From positions 1 to 64,000 of the forward strand of contig CAKURR010000001.1 in NCBI GenBank assembly GCA_934675735.1: DNA of 64,000 bases, written 5' to 3'. Position numbers and translations under genes: made by a program. This document shows positions 49,210 through 59,794 of the stretch, in pieces. Source of the stretch: an uncultured Clostridia bacterium (GTDB lineage: Bacteria; Bacillota; Clostridia; Christensenellales; Aristaeellaceae). Position 1 is the first letter of the stretch. Every line of letters starts with the position of its first letter. The notes beneath the pieces were generated by a model. It had not been told where the DNA came from. It saw only the letters and a program-made list of their open reading frames with translations, and searched no databases.

Positions 49210-50688
49210 ATGAACCTTGAACAACTGACGGCGGGCATGCCCGAGCTGATCAAAATCACGGGGAACGCGCAGACGGAAATCAAAACCCTGACGGCGGATT
49301 CGCGCGCCAAGTGCGAAAGCGGCCTGTTTTTCTGCATTCGCGGCGGCCGCGTGGACGCGCACGACTTTGCGCCCCAGGCCGTCGCGGGCGGCTGTGTGGC
49401 GCTGGTGGTGGAGCGCGAGCTGGATATCGACTGCCCGCAGGTGGTTGTGACCGACGTGCGTGCCGCGATGACGCGGATTGCCAGCGCGTTTAACGGCCAC
49501 CCCGAGCGGCGGATGAAGCTGGTGGGCGTGACCGGCACGAAGGGCAAAACGACCACGACCTATCTGTTCAAGAGCATTGTCGAAAGCGCGGGCCTGCGCT
49601 GCGGCATCATCGGCACGACGGGCTGCATCGCCGGTCAAACCAAGCTGCCCAGCCACCTGACCACACCCGACCCGATTGAGATGTTTGAAATTCTGCGCAT
49701 CATGGCCGACGCGGGCGTGGAGGTCGTGTGCATGGAGGTTTCCGCGCACGCGCTGTATCTGCGCAAGCTGGTCGGCGTGGTGTTTGAGGCGGCGGCGTAT
49801 ACCAACCTCTCGCAGGACCACCTCGACTTCTTCGGCACGATGGAGAAGTATTTCGCGGCCAAGAAGCTGCTGTTTTCCACGGGCATGACGCGCAACGCCG
49901 CCGTCAACGTGGATGAAGAGACGGCGCAGGCTGTCTGCGAGGGCATCGAGTGCCCGCTGCTGACCTACGGCATCAGCGGCAAGGCGGACTTGTTCGCCCG
50001 CGACATCGAAATCACGGAAACGGGCGTATCCTTTACGCTCAATCTGCGCAACCTGCATGCCGAGCGCATTCACCTGTTGCTGACGGGCATGTTCAACGTT
50101 TACAACGCACTGGCGGCGGCGGCATGCGCCCTGATTCTGGGTATTGAGCTGGACGCCATCAAGAAGGGGCTTGAGGCGGTGGTCTGCGTGCCGGGCCGCG
50201 TGGAAATGTTGCCCACGCAGACCCCGTACCGCATGATTCTGGATTACAGCCACTCGCCCGACGCGCTGGAAAACATCCTCAAAACGGTTCGCGAGTTCTG
50301 CCACGGGCGCATCATTCTGGTGTTCGGCTGCGGCGGCGACCGCGACAAGGGCAAGCGCCCGATGATGGGCGAAATCGCGGGCAGGCTCGCCGATTACGCG
50401 ATTCTGACCAGCGATAACCCGCGCTTTGAGGACCCGATGGCGATTCTTGCCGCGATTGAGGCAGGAATTAAGCCCACCGGCGCGAAATATGAAGTGATTG
50501 AGAACCGCCGCGAGGCGATTCGGCAGGCGATGGAGATGGCTGTCGGCGGCGATATCGTCGTACTGGCGGGCAAGGGCCACGAGACCTATCAGGATATCGC
50601 GGGCGTGAAGCATCCGTTCGACGAAAAGGTGATCGTCGGCGAGCTGCTGGAGGAAATCGCGCGCGAAAATAACCCATCGGCCAATTAA
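49210..50688 (+). CDS. murE: UDP-N-acetylmuramoyl-L-alanyl-D-glutamate--2,6-diaminopimelate ligase
   Basis: MurE adds the third amino acid of the peptidoglycan stem. P-loop GTKGKTTT is at 109-116, and the residues DNPR at 402-405 (DNPRFEDP) are those that select meso-diaminopimelate rather than lysine. The length is 492 residues. ATG 49210 is seven bases after GGAGG; ATG 49204 abuts that site. The usual partner murF is absent from the cluster. Confidence 0.95.
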   Translation: MNLEQLTAGMPELIKITGNAQTEIKTLTADSRAKCESGLFFCIRGGRVDAHDFAPQAVAGGCVALVVERELDIDCPQVVVTDVRAAMTRIASAFNGHPERRMKLVGVTGTKGKTTTTYLFKSIVESAGLRCGIIGTTGCIAGQTKLPSHLTTPDPIEMFEILRIMADAGVEVVCMEVSAHALYLRKLVGVVFEAAAYTNLSQDHLDFFGTMEKYFAAKKLLFSTGMTRNAAVNVDEETAQAVCEGIECPLLTYGISGKADLFARDIEITETGVSFTLNLRNLHAERIHLLLTGMFNVYNALAAAACALILGIELDAIKKGLEAVVCVPGRVEMLPTQTPYRMILDYSHSPDALENILKTVREFCHGRIILVFGCGGDRDKGKRPMMGEIAGRLADYAILTSDNPRFEDPMAILAAIEAGIKPTGAKYEVIENRREAIRQAMEMAVGGDIVVLAGKGHETYQDIAGVKHPFDEKVIVGELLEEIARENNPSAN

Positions 50689-50726
50689 ACGGGGGGATAC
50701 CCCGCGCTTCGGAGGAATGAGGAACC

Positions 50727-51698
50727 ATGCAAAGGATGATGATCACCCTGCTGATTGCGTTCGCAGTCGGTATTGTGCTGGGCAAAGTGATGCTGCCCGT
50801 GCTGCACAAGCTCAAATTCGGCCAGAATATCTACGAGCTTGCGCCCGAGGCCCACAAAAAAAAGCAGGGCACGCCGACGATGGGCGGCCTTGTGATTGCG
50901 GGCGCGGCGATTGCCGCGGCGCTCATCATGAACGATTACAGCGGCCCGCTGGGGCAGAACATGCTGCTGGCGATGCTGGTGATGGCGCTGGGCAACCTGT
51001 GCATCGGCTTTGCGGACGACATGACCAAGATTCGCCGCGGCAAAAACGGCGGCCTGACCCCCAAGCAGAAGATGTTTTTCCAGACGCTGTTGGCGCTGGC
51101 GTTCTCCTGCTACTGCTATTTCCACCCGCAGGTCGGGCACGTCATCAAGGTGCCGTTTTTCCGCGTGGAATGGGATTTGGGCATCTGGTATATCCCGATT
51201 ATGATGTTCATCATTGTCGGCACGACGAACAGCGCCAACCTGCTGGACGGGCTGGACGGCCTGCTCACCAGCGTTTCGATGGTCGATTTTGCGACGCTGG
51301 CGGTGCTCTGCGGCGCGGCTTCGCTGGGCAGCCTCGGCGTGGGCTGCGCGGCGATGTGCGGCGCGTGCATGGCGTTCCTGTCCCGCAACGCGTATCCCGC
51401 GCAGATGTTCATGGGCGACACCGGCTCGATGTTCATCGGCGGCGCGGTGGTCGCCGCGGCGATGCTGCTGCGCCAGCCGCTGATTCTGGTGCTGATTGCG
51501 TTCTGGATGCTGATGAGCAGCTTGTCGGATATCATCCAGATTACGTATTTCAAAAAGACGCACGGCAAGCGCATCTTTAAGATGGCGCCGATTCATCACC
51601 ACTTCGAGCTTTGCGGCATTCATGAGACGAAGATCGTGACCATGTACATGGTCACCACCGCAATCCTCTGCGTCATTACCCTGCTCGGCGTTCTGTAA
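50727..51698 (+). CDS. mraY: Phospho-N-acetylmuramoyl-pentapeptide transferase
   Basis: The 323-residue integral membrane enzyme makes lipid I. It has about ten membrane segments and the catalytic motifs FADDMTKI, NSANLLDGLDGL, FMGDTGSMFIGG and PIHHHFE. It follows murE directly, where murF would normally lie. Confidence 0.96.
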   Translation: MQRMMITLLIAFAVGIVLGKVMLPVLHKLKFGQNIYELAPEAHKKKQGTPTMGGLVIAGAAIAAALIMNDYSGPLGQNMLLAMLVMALGNLCIGFADDMTKIRRGKNGGLTPKQKMFFQTLLALAFSCYCYFHPQVGHVIKVPFFRVEWDLGIWYIPIMMFIIVGTTNSANLLDGLDGLLTSVSMVDFATLAVLCGAASLGSLGVGCAAMCGACMAFLSRNAYPAQMFMGDTGSMFIGGAVVAAAMLLRQPLILVLIAFWMLMSSLSDIIQITYFKKTHGKRIFKMAPIHHHFELCGIHETKIVTMYMVTTAILCVITLLGVL

Positions 51699-51719
51699 AA
51701 CAAACGGAGGCGACAAGCC

Positions 51720-53090
51720 ATGAACATGAAGGTTGAAGGAAAGCGCGTGCTGGTCTGCGGCATGGCGCGCAGCGGTATCGCGGCGGCCAAGCTGCTGCTC
51801 AGCCTCGGCGCGCATGTGACGATTACGGATACCAAGCCCGAAAGCGAGTTCGGCGACGCGCTGGATGAACTGCGCACGCCCGAATGCACGTTCGCGCTCG
51901 GCCGGCAGGCCGACGAGCTGATCGACGGGCAGGACATCATGGTCATCAGCCCGGGCATTGCGTGGGCCAAGCCGTTTGTGCAGAGCGCGATTGCCCGCGG
52001 CGTGGAGGTCATGGGTGAACTGGAGCTGGGTGCACGGCTGACGAAGGGCGCGCTGGTTGCCATCACCGGCACAAACGGCAAGACGACCACCACCACGCTC
52101 GTCGGCGAGCTGTTCCGCGCGACGGGGCGTACGACGCATGTCGTCGGCAATATCGGTTATCCCATCACCGCGACGGCGGGCATCTCCAAGCAGGATGACG
52201 TGACCGTCGCCGAGGTGAGCAGTTATCAGTGCGAGGGCATCAGCCGGTTCCATCCGCATGTGGGCGCGGTGCTCAACATCACCGAGGATCACATCGTCCG
52301 CCACGGCTCGATGGAGGTCTATATCGCGATGAAGCGGCGCATTTTCGACCGCCAGACCGCGCACGACGTCGCCGTGTTCAACTATGACGACGCGACCTGC
52401 CGCGAGATGGCCAAGGGGCTGAAGGGGCAGGTCGCGTGGTTCTCCCGCAAGGAAAAGGTGCCCTACGGCGCGTATGTCGCGGATAACCACATCGTGCTCA
52501 AGCTCGGCGAGGGCGAACAGCAGGTCTGCCGCTGCGACGAGGTGTATATCCCCGGCCCGCACAACCTTGAAAACGCGCTGGCCGCCGTAGTCATCACGGG
52601 CGTGATGGGCGTGCCCTGCGAAACGATGCGCGAAGTGCTCAAGACCTTCAAGGGGGTGGAGCACCGCATCGAGACGGTGCGCGAGCTGGACGGCGTGACG
52701 TGGATTAACGATTCCAAGGGAACGAACGTCGATTCCACGCAGAAGGCTATCGCGACGATGAACAAGCCGACGGTGCTCATTCTCGGCGGCAGCGACAAGA
52801 AGGTGTCGTTTGATCCGCTGGCCAAGAGCATCGTCGAAGCGCCGCTCATCGAGCACTGCGTGCTCATCGGCGACACGGCGGGCCAAATCAAAGACGCGCT
52901 CGACCGCGTAGGCTACACGGCCTACACGATGACGGGCTACGATTTCGACCTGTGCCTGGCGACATGCCGAAAGCTGGCCAAGCGGGGCGGCAATGTGCTG
53001 CTCTCGCCGGCGTGCGCGAGCTTTGACATGTTCACCGATTACGAGAATCGGGGCAAAATCTTCAAAGAAAAGGTCATGGCGATGCAGTAA
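51720..53090 (+). CDS. murD: UDP-N-acetylmuramoylalanine--D-glutamate ligase
   Basis: The 456-residue Mur ligase has an N-terminal UDP-binding Rossmann domain (VLVCGMARSGIAAAKLL), P-loop TGTNGKTTTTTL, the catalytic Glu/His region (EVSSYQCEGI, NITEDHIVRHGSM) and the C-terminal ND-SKGTNVDST motif. CGGAGG precedes the ATG. Confidence 0.95.
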   Translation: MNMKVEGKRVLVCGMARSGIAAAKLLLSLGAHVTITDTKPESEFGDALDELRTPECTFALGRQADELIDGQDIMVISPGIAWAKPFVQSAIARGVEVMGELELGARLTKGALVAITGTNGKTTTTTLVGELFRATGRTTHVVGNIGYPITATAGISKQDDVTVAEVSSYQCEGISRFHPHVGAVLNITEDHIVRHGSMEVYIAMKRRIFDRQTAHDVAVFNYDDATCREMAKGLKGQVAWFSRKEKVPYGAYVADNHIVLKLGEGEQQVCRCDEVYIPGPHNLENALAAVVITGVMGVPCETMREVLKTFKGVEHRIETVRELDGVTWINDSKGTNVDSTQKAIATMNKPTVLILGGSDKKVSFDPLAKSIVEAPLIEHCVLIGDTAGQIKDALDRVGYTAYTMTGYDFDLCLATCRKLAKRGGNVLLSPACASFDMFTDYENRGKIFKEKVMAMQ

Positions 53091-53156
53091 CCGCCCGACC
53101 GGCTGCAAAAGACGCGTGAGACCGCAGAAGCTTGCAGTCGGAAAGGGAGCGTCGCC

Positions 53157-54305
53157 ATGCCGAATCGAGTCAAACGAACCTGTGACAAGACGGTGGTCGT
53201 GCTGATGGTGCTGCTGCTCCTGATGGGGCTGGTCACGCTGTTCAGCGCCACCTATTATCAGAAGGCGGCGACAGGCGACGCGCTTGCCGCGGTCAAAAAG
53301 CAGCTGATCGGCGTGGCGCTCGGCGCTGCGGCCTGCGTGATGCTCTCACGCGTGCCGTATCGCGTATTTCGGCGCCCCAAAGTGACGCTGCTTTTATTGG
53401 CAGCGAGCGCTTTGCTGCTGATTCTGGTGATTATCCCGGGCGTGGGCGTGAGCATCAACGGCTCGCGGCGCTGGCTGAATATCTTCGGGCTGAGCATGCA
53501 GCCCTCGGAGTTCGCCAAATACGCGATGGTCATCTTCATGGCGGGGGCGCTGGACAGGCGGGGAGAAGCGATTCGCCGCCTGTTCACGGGCATTGTGCCG
53601 CTGCTGGTCGTGCCGGGCGTGATGTTTCTGCTGATTCTGGAACAGCCGAATCTTTCTACCGGCGGCAGCATCCTCATCTGCGCGCTGGTGATGCTCTTTG
53701 CGGCGGGCATTAAAAAGCGGCACATGTCGCTGCTGGGCGCGGGCGGTTTTATCGTTGGCGCGTTTTACGCGTGGAGCGCGCCGTATCGACGGGAGCGCCT
53801 GCTTTCCTTCCGCGACCCGTTTGCCAAGATGAGCGACGAGGGCTATCAGCTTTCGCAGTCGCTGATTGCGCTCGGCTCGGGCGGGCTGTTCGGCATGGGG
53901 CTGGGGCAGGGACGGCAGAAATTCGCCTATCTGCCGTACCCCGAATCGGATTTCATCTTCGCCATCGTCGGGGAGGATTTCGGGCTGGTCGGCTGCGTGA
54001 CGGTGATTGCGCTGTTCGTGCTGTTTGTGCTGGCGGGGCTGCGCGTGTCGCTCGCCTGCCGCGACCGATTCGGTTGTCTGCTCGGCACGGGCATCACCTC
54101 GATGATTGGCTTGCAGGCGTTTATCAACATGGGCGTGGTCACGGGCATACTGCCGACGACGGGCCTGCCGCTGCCGTTTTTCAGCGCGGGCGGCACATCG
54201 GTCAGCATGATTATGGCGGCGGTCGGCATTCTGCTGAGCATATCGCGGGAAAACGGCGCGCAAATCGTCGAAGCATCCGACAGGCAGAGAGAGGGAAGAG
54301 CATGA
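53157..54305 (+). CDS. ftsW: SEDS-family peptidoglycan glycosyltransferase FtsW
   Basis: The 382-residue protein has about nine or ten membrane segments, the SEDS motifs GSRRWLNIFGLSMQPSEFAKYAMV (in part), PYRRERLLSFRDPF and GILPTTGLPLPFFSAGGTS (in part), and conserved charges such as the Glu after PYP (PYPESDFIFAIVGEDFG). It polymerises glycan strands at the septum with the class B PBP. Family members RodA and SpoVE are alike; the place in the cluster favours FtsW or SpoVE. Confidence 0.92.
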   Translation: MPNRVKRTCDKTVVVLMVLLLLMGLVTLFSATYYQKAATGDALAAVKKQLIGVALGAAACVMLSRVPYRVFRRPKVTLLLLAASALLLILVIIPGVGVSINGSRRWLNIFGLSMQPSEFAKYAMVIFMAGALDRRGEAIRRLFTGIVPLLVVPGVMFLLILEQPNLSTGGSILICALVMLFAAGIKKRHMSLLGAGGFIVGAFYAWSAPYRRERLLSFRDPFAKMSDEGYQLSQSLIALGSGGLFGMGLGQGRQKFAYLPYPESDFIFAIVGEDFGLVGCVTVIALFVLFVLAGLRVSLACRDRFGCLLGTGITSMIGLQAFINMGVVTGILPTTGLPLPFFSAGGTSVSMIMAAVGILLSISRENGAQIVEASDRQREGRA

Positions 54306-55132
54306 GATACAAAAAGCGCAAAGAAGCGGCTTCTCAGGTGATGACGGCGGCGGTCGCCGTCGTCGCCGTGCTGGCCGTGCTGATGGTGCTGGCGAGCAGC
54401 CAGGTATTTAAGGTGCGCAGCATTCTGATTGTCGGCAACCGAAACATCACCAAAGAGGACGTCATCGCCCAGAGCGGCGTGACGGTGGGCGACAACCTGC
54501 TTTCCATCAGCGACGCGCAGATCAAGCGGAGCTTGGAAAAGAACCGCTATATCGAATACCTCGGCCACGAGTTTGACTACCGCGGCACGCTGACGCTGCA
54601 CATCAACGAGCGGATGGGCATGGGCGTGGTGAATATTTTCGGCCTGTATTACGTGCTGGATTCGACGGGCATGGTGCTCGAGTGCGCGGGCAGCGCGTTT
54701 CCGGACACGGTGGCCGGGCCGAAAATCACCAACATCGTGCTGGATGACAACGCCCGCGTGACGGTCGGCGAAAAGCTGCCCGCGCGCGGCAGCGGCCAGC
54801 TGGAGGCGATGCAGCGCGTGCTCGCCGCGCTGGACGCCACGAACATGCTCGGGCGCATCTCCATTTTGGATGAAAAGAATCTCGACAACATCTATCTGAT
54901 GACCACGGACGGGGCACGCATCGTGCTCGGCGACGACGCCAAGCTGGAAACCAAGATGCTCATCGCGCGCGAGGTGCTCGCCGTCCGCGAACCGCTGGGC
55001 ACGGTGCGGGGCGCGACCATCGACGTTTCCAGCGCGAAAGAGGCGCATTATATCCCCGATGCGCTGCCGACAGTCACGCCCGTGCCGACAGCCACGCCGA
55101 CGGCCGCGCCCAGCTCCACGCCCGAGGCCTGA
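54302..55132 (+). CDS. ftsQ: Cell division protein FtsQ/DivIB
   Basis: The 276-residue protein has a short cytoplasmic start, one membrane segment (about 14-33) and a POTRA domain (FKVRSILIVGNRNITKEDVIAQSGV, in part), followed by the FtsQ beta domain and a Pro/Thr-rich tail (VTPVPTATPTAAPSSTP). It overlaps ftsW by ATGA. A longer opening in the same frame within ftsW is a shadow. Confidence 0.88.
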   Translation: MRYKKRKEAASQVMTAAVAVVAVLAVLMVLASSQVFKVRSILIVGNRNITKEDVIAQSGVTVGDNLLSISDAQIKRSLEKNRYIEYLGHEFDYRGTLTLHINERMGMGVVNIFGLYYVLDSTGMVLECAGSAFPDTVAGPKITNIVLDDNARVTVGEKLPARGSGQLEAMQRVLAALDATNMLGRISILDEKNLDNIYLMTTDGARIVLGDDAKLETKMLIAREVLAVREPLGTVRGATIDVSSAKEAHYIPDALPTVTPVPTATPTAAPSSTPEA

Positions 55133-55254
55133 TGCGGCGCGCTCGGGCCAAGACGGGGCGAACGCGAAATGCCTTTTGCGCGCGCCAAAGCGGCATATTT
55201 TTCCGCCGAAATGAAAAAAATGGGCCGATTTGGAACAAAATTTGCTCAAGTCAC

Positions 55255-55283
55255 TTGAAAGAAAGGGCATAATCGGTTACAAT
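55255..55283 (+). promoter_or_regulatory. Promoter of ftsA-ftsZ
   Basis: TTGAAA and TACAAT with 17-base spacing in the 238-base ftsQ-ftsA gap. The gap also contains a small CGCCCC/GGGGCG hairpin at 55321-55335 in the leader. Confidence 0.65.
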
Positions 55284-55370
55284 AAACTCGCATAATAATA
55301 GCAAATCAGATGATATCTTGCGCCCCCTGGGGGCGAATTTACATGCGGGCAGACAGGAGCATGAGATCGT

Positions 55371-56552
55371 ATGATGAAAAAAGCGACGGCGGTTCTGGAC
55401 TTTGGTACGTCCAAGGTTCTGGTATTGCTTGCGGAGGAGAGCGCGTATCAGAAGGTGACCATCACATCGGCGGGCATGGCGCAGTACGACGGCTTCATGA
55501 ACGGCGAGTGGAACGCGCCTTCCGATGTATCCGACGCGATCGCCAGCGCGGTTGAGGCGGCGGAAAAAAAGGTCGGAACCCATATCAAAGAGGTTTATGT
55601 CGGCGTGCCGGGCGAGTTCGTTCGGGTGTATGTGATTGAGTCGAGCGTCGCGCTGCAGGGCGCAGACCCGAAGGTCACCAGCGCGGATGTGGAAAAGCTC
55701 CAGCGGCAGGCGACCGAGATGCTCGACCGCCCGACGGGCGTGATTATTCATCGTTCTCCGGCCTGGTTCAAGGTGGACGGCGGGCAGAAGACGCTCGAAC
55801 CTGTCGACCAGAAGGGCTCGACGCTGGAGGGCATGATCGGCTTCGTGCTGGCGGATCAGTTCTTCATCAACGACGTGACCGAGCGGCTCAAGGAACTGGG
55901 TATCGAGGTGCGCGGCTTCTTCTCCACGTCGGTGGGCGAAGCGATGCAGATGATTCCGTTTGAAGAGCGCGACCATACGGCGATTCTGGTGGACGTGGGC
56001 TACCTGTCCACCGAGGTGATGGCGGTCGAGGGCGACGCGCTCATCTGGCAGAAGGTTTTGCCCGTCGGCGGCGCGCATATCACGCTGGATTTGACCTACG
56101 GGCTGGAAAAGCCGTTTGATATGTGCGAAAAAATCAAGCGCGCTTACACCTTCAACGCACCGAAGAACACCCAAATCGAGGTGCAGGGCGAAAACGGCCA
56201 GCTGGAAAGCTTCTCCGGCGAACAGGTGAGCATGATTATCGACGCGCGCGTGGATGAAATGCTGGAAATGATTGACGATGCGGTGAAAAAGAGCGGCATT
56301 CGGCTGGGCAACTGGTCAAACGTCTACTTTACGGGCGGCGGCCTGATGCCTATGAACGGCGCGCGGGTCTACGCGGCGGGTAAGCTCTCCCGCAATGTGC
56401 GCGAGGCCTCGGTCAAGACCGTGAAACTCAAGCCCGCACAGATTTATGCCAGCGGAAGCGGCCTGCTTGAACTGGTCTATAACACCATCGAGCAGGAAGA
56501 GCAGGACGAAGGCCTGTTTGACCGCATCAAGCGCGTATTCAAGAGAAAGTAA
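55371..56552 (+). CDS. ftsA: Cell division protein FtsA
   Basis: The 393-residue actin-fold ATPase has the phosphate-1 motif LDFGTSKVLVL, a 1C-like domain, phosphate-2 LVDVGYLSTEVM, the adenosine motif VYFTGGGLMPMNG, and the C-terminal amphipathic membrane helix GLFDRIKRVFKRK that anchors FtsZ to the membrane. The ATG at 55371 is eleven bases after AGGAG; an ATG at 55374 is equally possible. It is the immediate neighbour of ftsZ. Confidence 0.88.
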   Translation: MMKKATAVLDFGTSKVLVLLAEESAYQKVTITSAGMAQYDGFMNGEWNAPSDVSDAIASAVEAAEKKVGTHIKEVYVGVPGEFVRVYVIESSVALQGADPKVTSADVEKLQRQATEMLDRPTGVIIHRSPAWFKVDGGQKTLEPVDQKGSTLEGMIGFVLADQFFINDVTERLKELGIEVRGFFSTSVGEAMQMIPFEERDHTAILVDVGYLSTEVMAVEGDALIWQKVLPVGGAHITLDLTYGLEKPFDMCEKIKRAYTFNAPKNTQIEVQGENGQLESFSGEQVSMIIDARVDEMLEMIDDAVKKSGIRLGNWSNVYFTGGGLMPMNGARVYAAGKLSRNVREASVKTVKLKPAQIYASGSGLLELVYNTIEQEEQDEGLFDRIKRVFKRK

Positions 56553-56580
56553 GCAAACGGCTGAATCAAGTTTTTTATAA

Positions 56581-56660
56581 CATGGTTTGCGCAGCAAATC
56601 ATGAAGGCGGGAAATCCAAGAACCTCAGGTTCTTGGCGGGGTTTGGGGCAGAGCCCCAAC
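56581..56660 (-). repeat. Double-hairpin dispersed repeat, inverted copy between ftsA and ftsZ
   Basis: Hairpin CATGGTTTGC-GCA-GCAAATCATG (56581-56603), then CCAAGAACC...GGTTCTTGG (56616-56636) and GGGGCAGAGCCCC (56645-56657). Read on the minus strand, the second module is nearly identical to the copy at 6799-6850. It would be part of the ftsA-ftsZ transcript. Confidence 0.7.
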
Positions 56661-56718
56661 GTTTCCCCAATCTTCCCGCTTAACCCGAAATTGAAGCGAA
56701 ACAAAAGGGGGATTTCCT

Positions 56719-58056
<1,338 letters not shown>

Positions 58057-58062
58057 GCTTTC

Positions 58063-58089
58063 AGGCCGGCCTTCGGGCCGGTTTTTTTC
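58063..58089 (+). terminator. Terminator after ftsZ
   Basis: Stem CCGGCC-TTCG-GGCCGG followed by TTTTTTT, seven bases after the stop. Confidence 0.92.
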
Positions 58090-58144
58090 GATAATCTATT
58101 GTATGTGCGGCAAGCGGTGCGCATGAATCAGAAGGAGACGCTTT

Positions 58145-59698
58145 TTGAAAATGAAAACAATCAACCGAGCGATAACGGCCGCCTTTTGCGTGATGACGGC
58201 GTGCATCCTCCTGCTGATTCTCTTTGCGTTTGAAACGACGACGTTCAGCGGAAAGATGAATTTCGCGCTGCCGCAGTGGATGATAACGCTCGGCGGGCTG
58301 GGCGCGCTGCTTGCGGTCTATGCCGCGGCGGAGCGCGTCGGCAGGGGCAGACGTATCGGGCGGGCGAGGGCGCTTGAGCCGATTTTCTGGCTGCTGGTCT
58401 TTGCCGTGCAGGCGGGCGTGAGCTTCTTTGTGTATTTCATGCCGCCGTGGGATGCAGGCACGGTGGTCGAAAACGCGTATGCCATCGCGGCATACCCCGA
58501 GCTTTCCATTCTCGACAACGCGTATTTTTCACATTGCCCCAACAACATCGTGCTGACCCTGCTGGATGCAAACCTGATGAGGCTGTTTCGCGCCGTCGTC
58601 GGCGATGCGGGCATTGAGCGCTGTGTCTATGTGCTGATTGCGGCGCAATGCGCGGTGAGCGCCTGCACGGGTTGGCTGACGCAGTGGGTCGCCCGAAACG
58701 CCACGGGTTCGCGACGGTTTTCGTGGGCGGTTGCGGCGGGGTATGTGCTGCTGGTGAGTGCGTCGCCGTGGGTGACGATTCCGTATTCGGACGGGTTTGC
58801 GCTGCTCTTTCCGATGCTGACGCTGGCGCTCTATATCCGTCAGCGGACGGCAAAGCGCAAAACGCTCTGCTGGGCGGCCATCGGCGCGGCGGCCGCGCTG
58901 GGTTATTGGATGAAGCCGCAGGCGGTCATCATGCTGATTGCTGTCGTCATGGTGGAAACGGCGCGCCTGTTTTCCGAAAAGGCGTTCGGCGCGTGGGCAA
59001 AGCGCTTCGGCGCGATGGCGGCGGTGCTGCTTGTGCTGGTTGTGCCCGTGAAGCGCGCGGTGGTGAGCGCATCGTCGTTTGAGCTTGACCCCGAGGCGGA
59101 TATCGGCATGCTGCATTACGTCATGCTGGGCTGCAACGAAGAGACGAGCGGCACGGTTTCGCACGAGGACAAAATGGCTTCGTACAACATCGAAAGCAGG
59201 GCCGAGCGTACGCAGATGCAGCTGGAAACGATTGCGGACAGGCTGCATGGGATGCTCGAAAACGGCACGCTGCTCGACCATTTGAAGAAAAAGACGCTCG
59301 TCAACTTTTCGGACGGCACGTTCGCATGGGACGCGCTGGCCTATCCCGCGGCGGTCGTGGCGGAGAAAGACGGCACGCTGTCGCCGCTTCTGCGCAGCAT
59401 CGTCTGGGCGGACGGCAGTCGGCACGGCGCGTTTGCGGCGATGCTCCACAGCGTGTGGATGGGTGTGCTGGCGCTTGGTGTGCTTGCGCCGCTTGCCTAT
59501 CGCGAGAGCGGGAAGCGCGAGGGAGAATGCGTGTCGGCGGCGATGATGCTTTCGCTTATCGGCATTACGCTGTTTGAAACGATTTTCGAGGCGAGAGCGC
59601 GCTACCTGTTCATCTATGCGCCCGTGTATCTGACGGTGGGGATGATGGGGCTGCGGGCGGCGGCAGAACGGATGAAGAAAAAGGGAAAATCGGCGTAA
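58145..59698 (+). CDS. Multi-spanning membrane protein, glycosyltransferase (GT-C/mannosyltransferase)-like
   Basis: The 517-residue protein has about ten membrane segments. The first outer loop has an acidic pair near PPWDAGTVVENAYAIA, then LDNAYFSHCPNNIVL, a pattern like the Asp-containing catalytic loop of GT-C sugar transferases, and a second large outer loop (about 300-415). It could transfer a sugar from a polyprenyl donor to a cell-envelope polymer; there is no direct proof. TTG 58145 is preferred, seven bases after GAAGGAG; ATG 58151 is alternative. Confidence 0.65.
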   Translation: MKMKTINRAITAAFCVMTACILLLILFAFETTTFSGKMNFALPQWMITLGGLGALLAVYAAAERVGRGRRIGRARALEPIFWLLVFAVQAGVSFFVYFMPPWDAGTVVENAYAIAAYPELSILDNAYFSHCPNNIVLTLLDANLMRLFRAVVGDAGIERCVYVLIAAQCAVSACTGWLTQWVARNATGSRRFSWAVAAGYVLLVSASPWVTIPYSDGFALLFPMLTLALYIRQRTAKRKTLCWAAIGAAAALGYWMKPQAVIMLIAVVMVETARLFSEKAFGAWAKRFGAMAAVLLVLVVPVKRAVVSASSFELDPEADIGMLHYVMLGCNEETSGTVSHEDKMASYNIESRAERTQMQLETIADRLHGMLENGTLLDHLKKKTLVNFSDGTFAWDALAYPAAVVAEKDGTLSPLLRSIVWADGSRHGAFAAMLHSVWMGVLALGVLAPLAYRESGKREGECVSAAMMLSLIGITLFETIFEARARYLFIYAPVYLTVGMMGLRAAAERMKKKGKSA

Positions 59699-59742
59699 AT
59701 CCGCGGACAAAGCACCTGCACCCTATGTAAATTCGGCAAACG

Positions 59743-59779
59743 AAAAACGCTCCTTCCGTCGATGGAAAGGAGCGTTTTT
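59743..59779. terminator. Bidirectional terminator between convergent genes
   Basis: Stem AAAACGCTCCTTCC/GGAAAGGAGCGTTTT with GTCGAT loop; A-run and T-run flank it, so it serves both strands. Confidence 0.88.
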
Positions 59780-59794
59780 GCATGCTCGTCAAAA

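Noticed and set aside
48496..50613. Minus-strand open frame of about 705 codons opposite the PBP and murE
   Set aside because: Shadow of two well-supported genes; no start site or domain.
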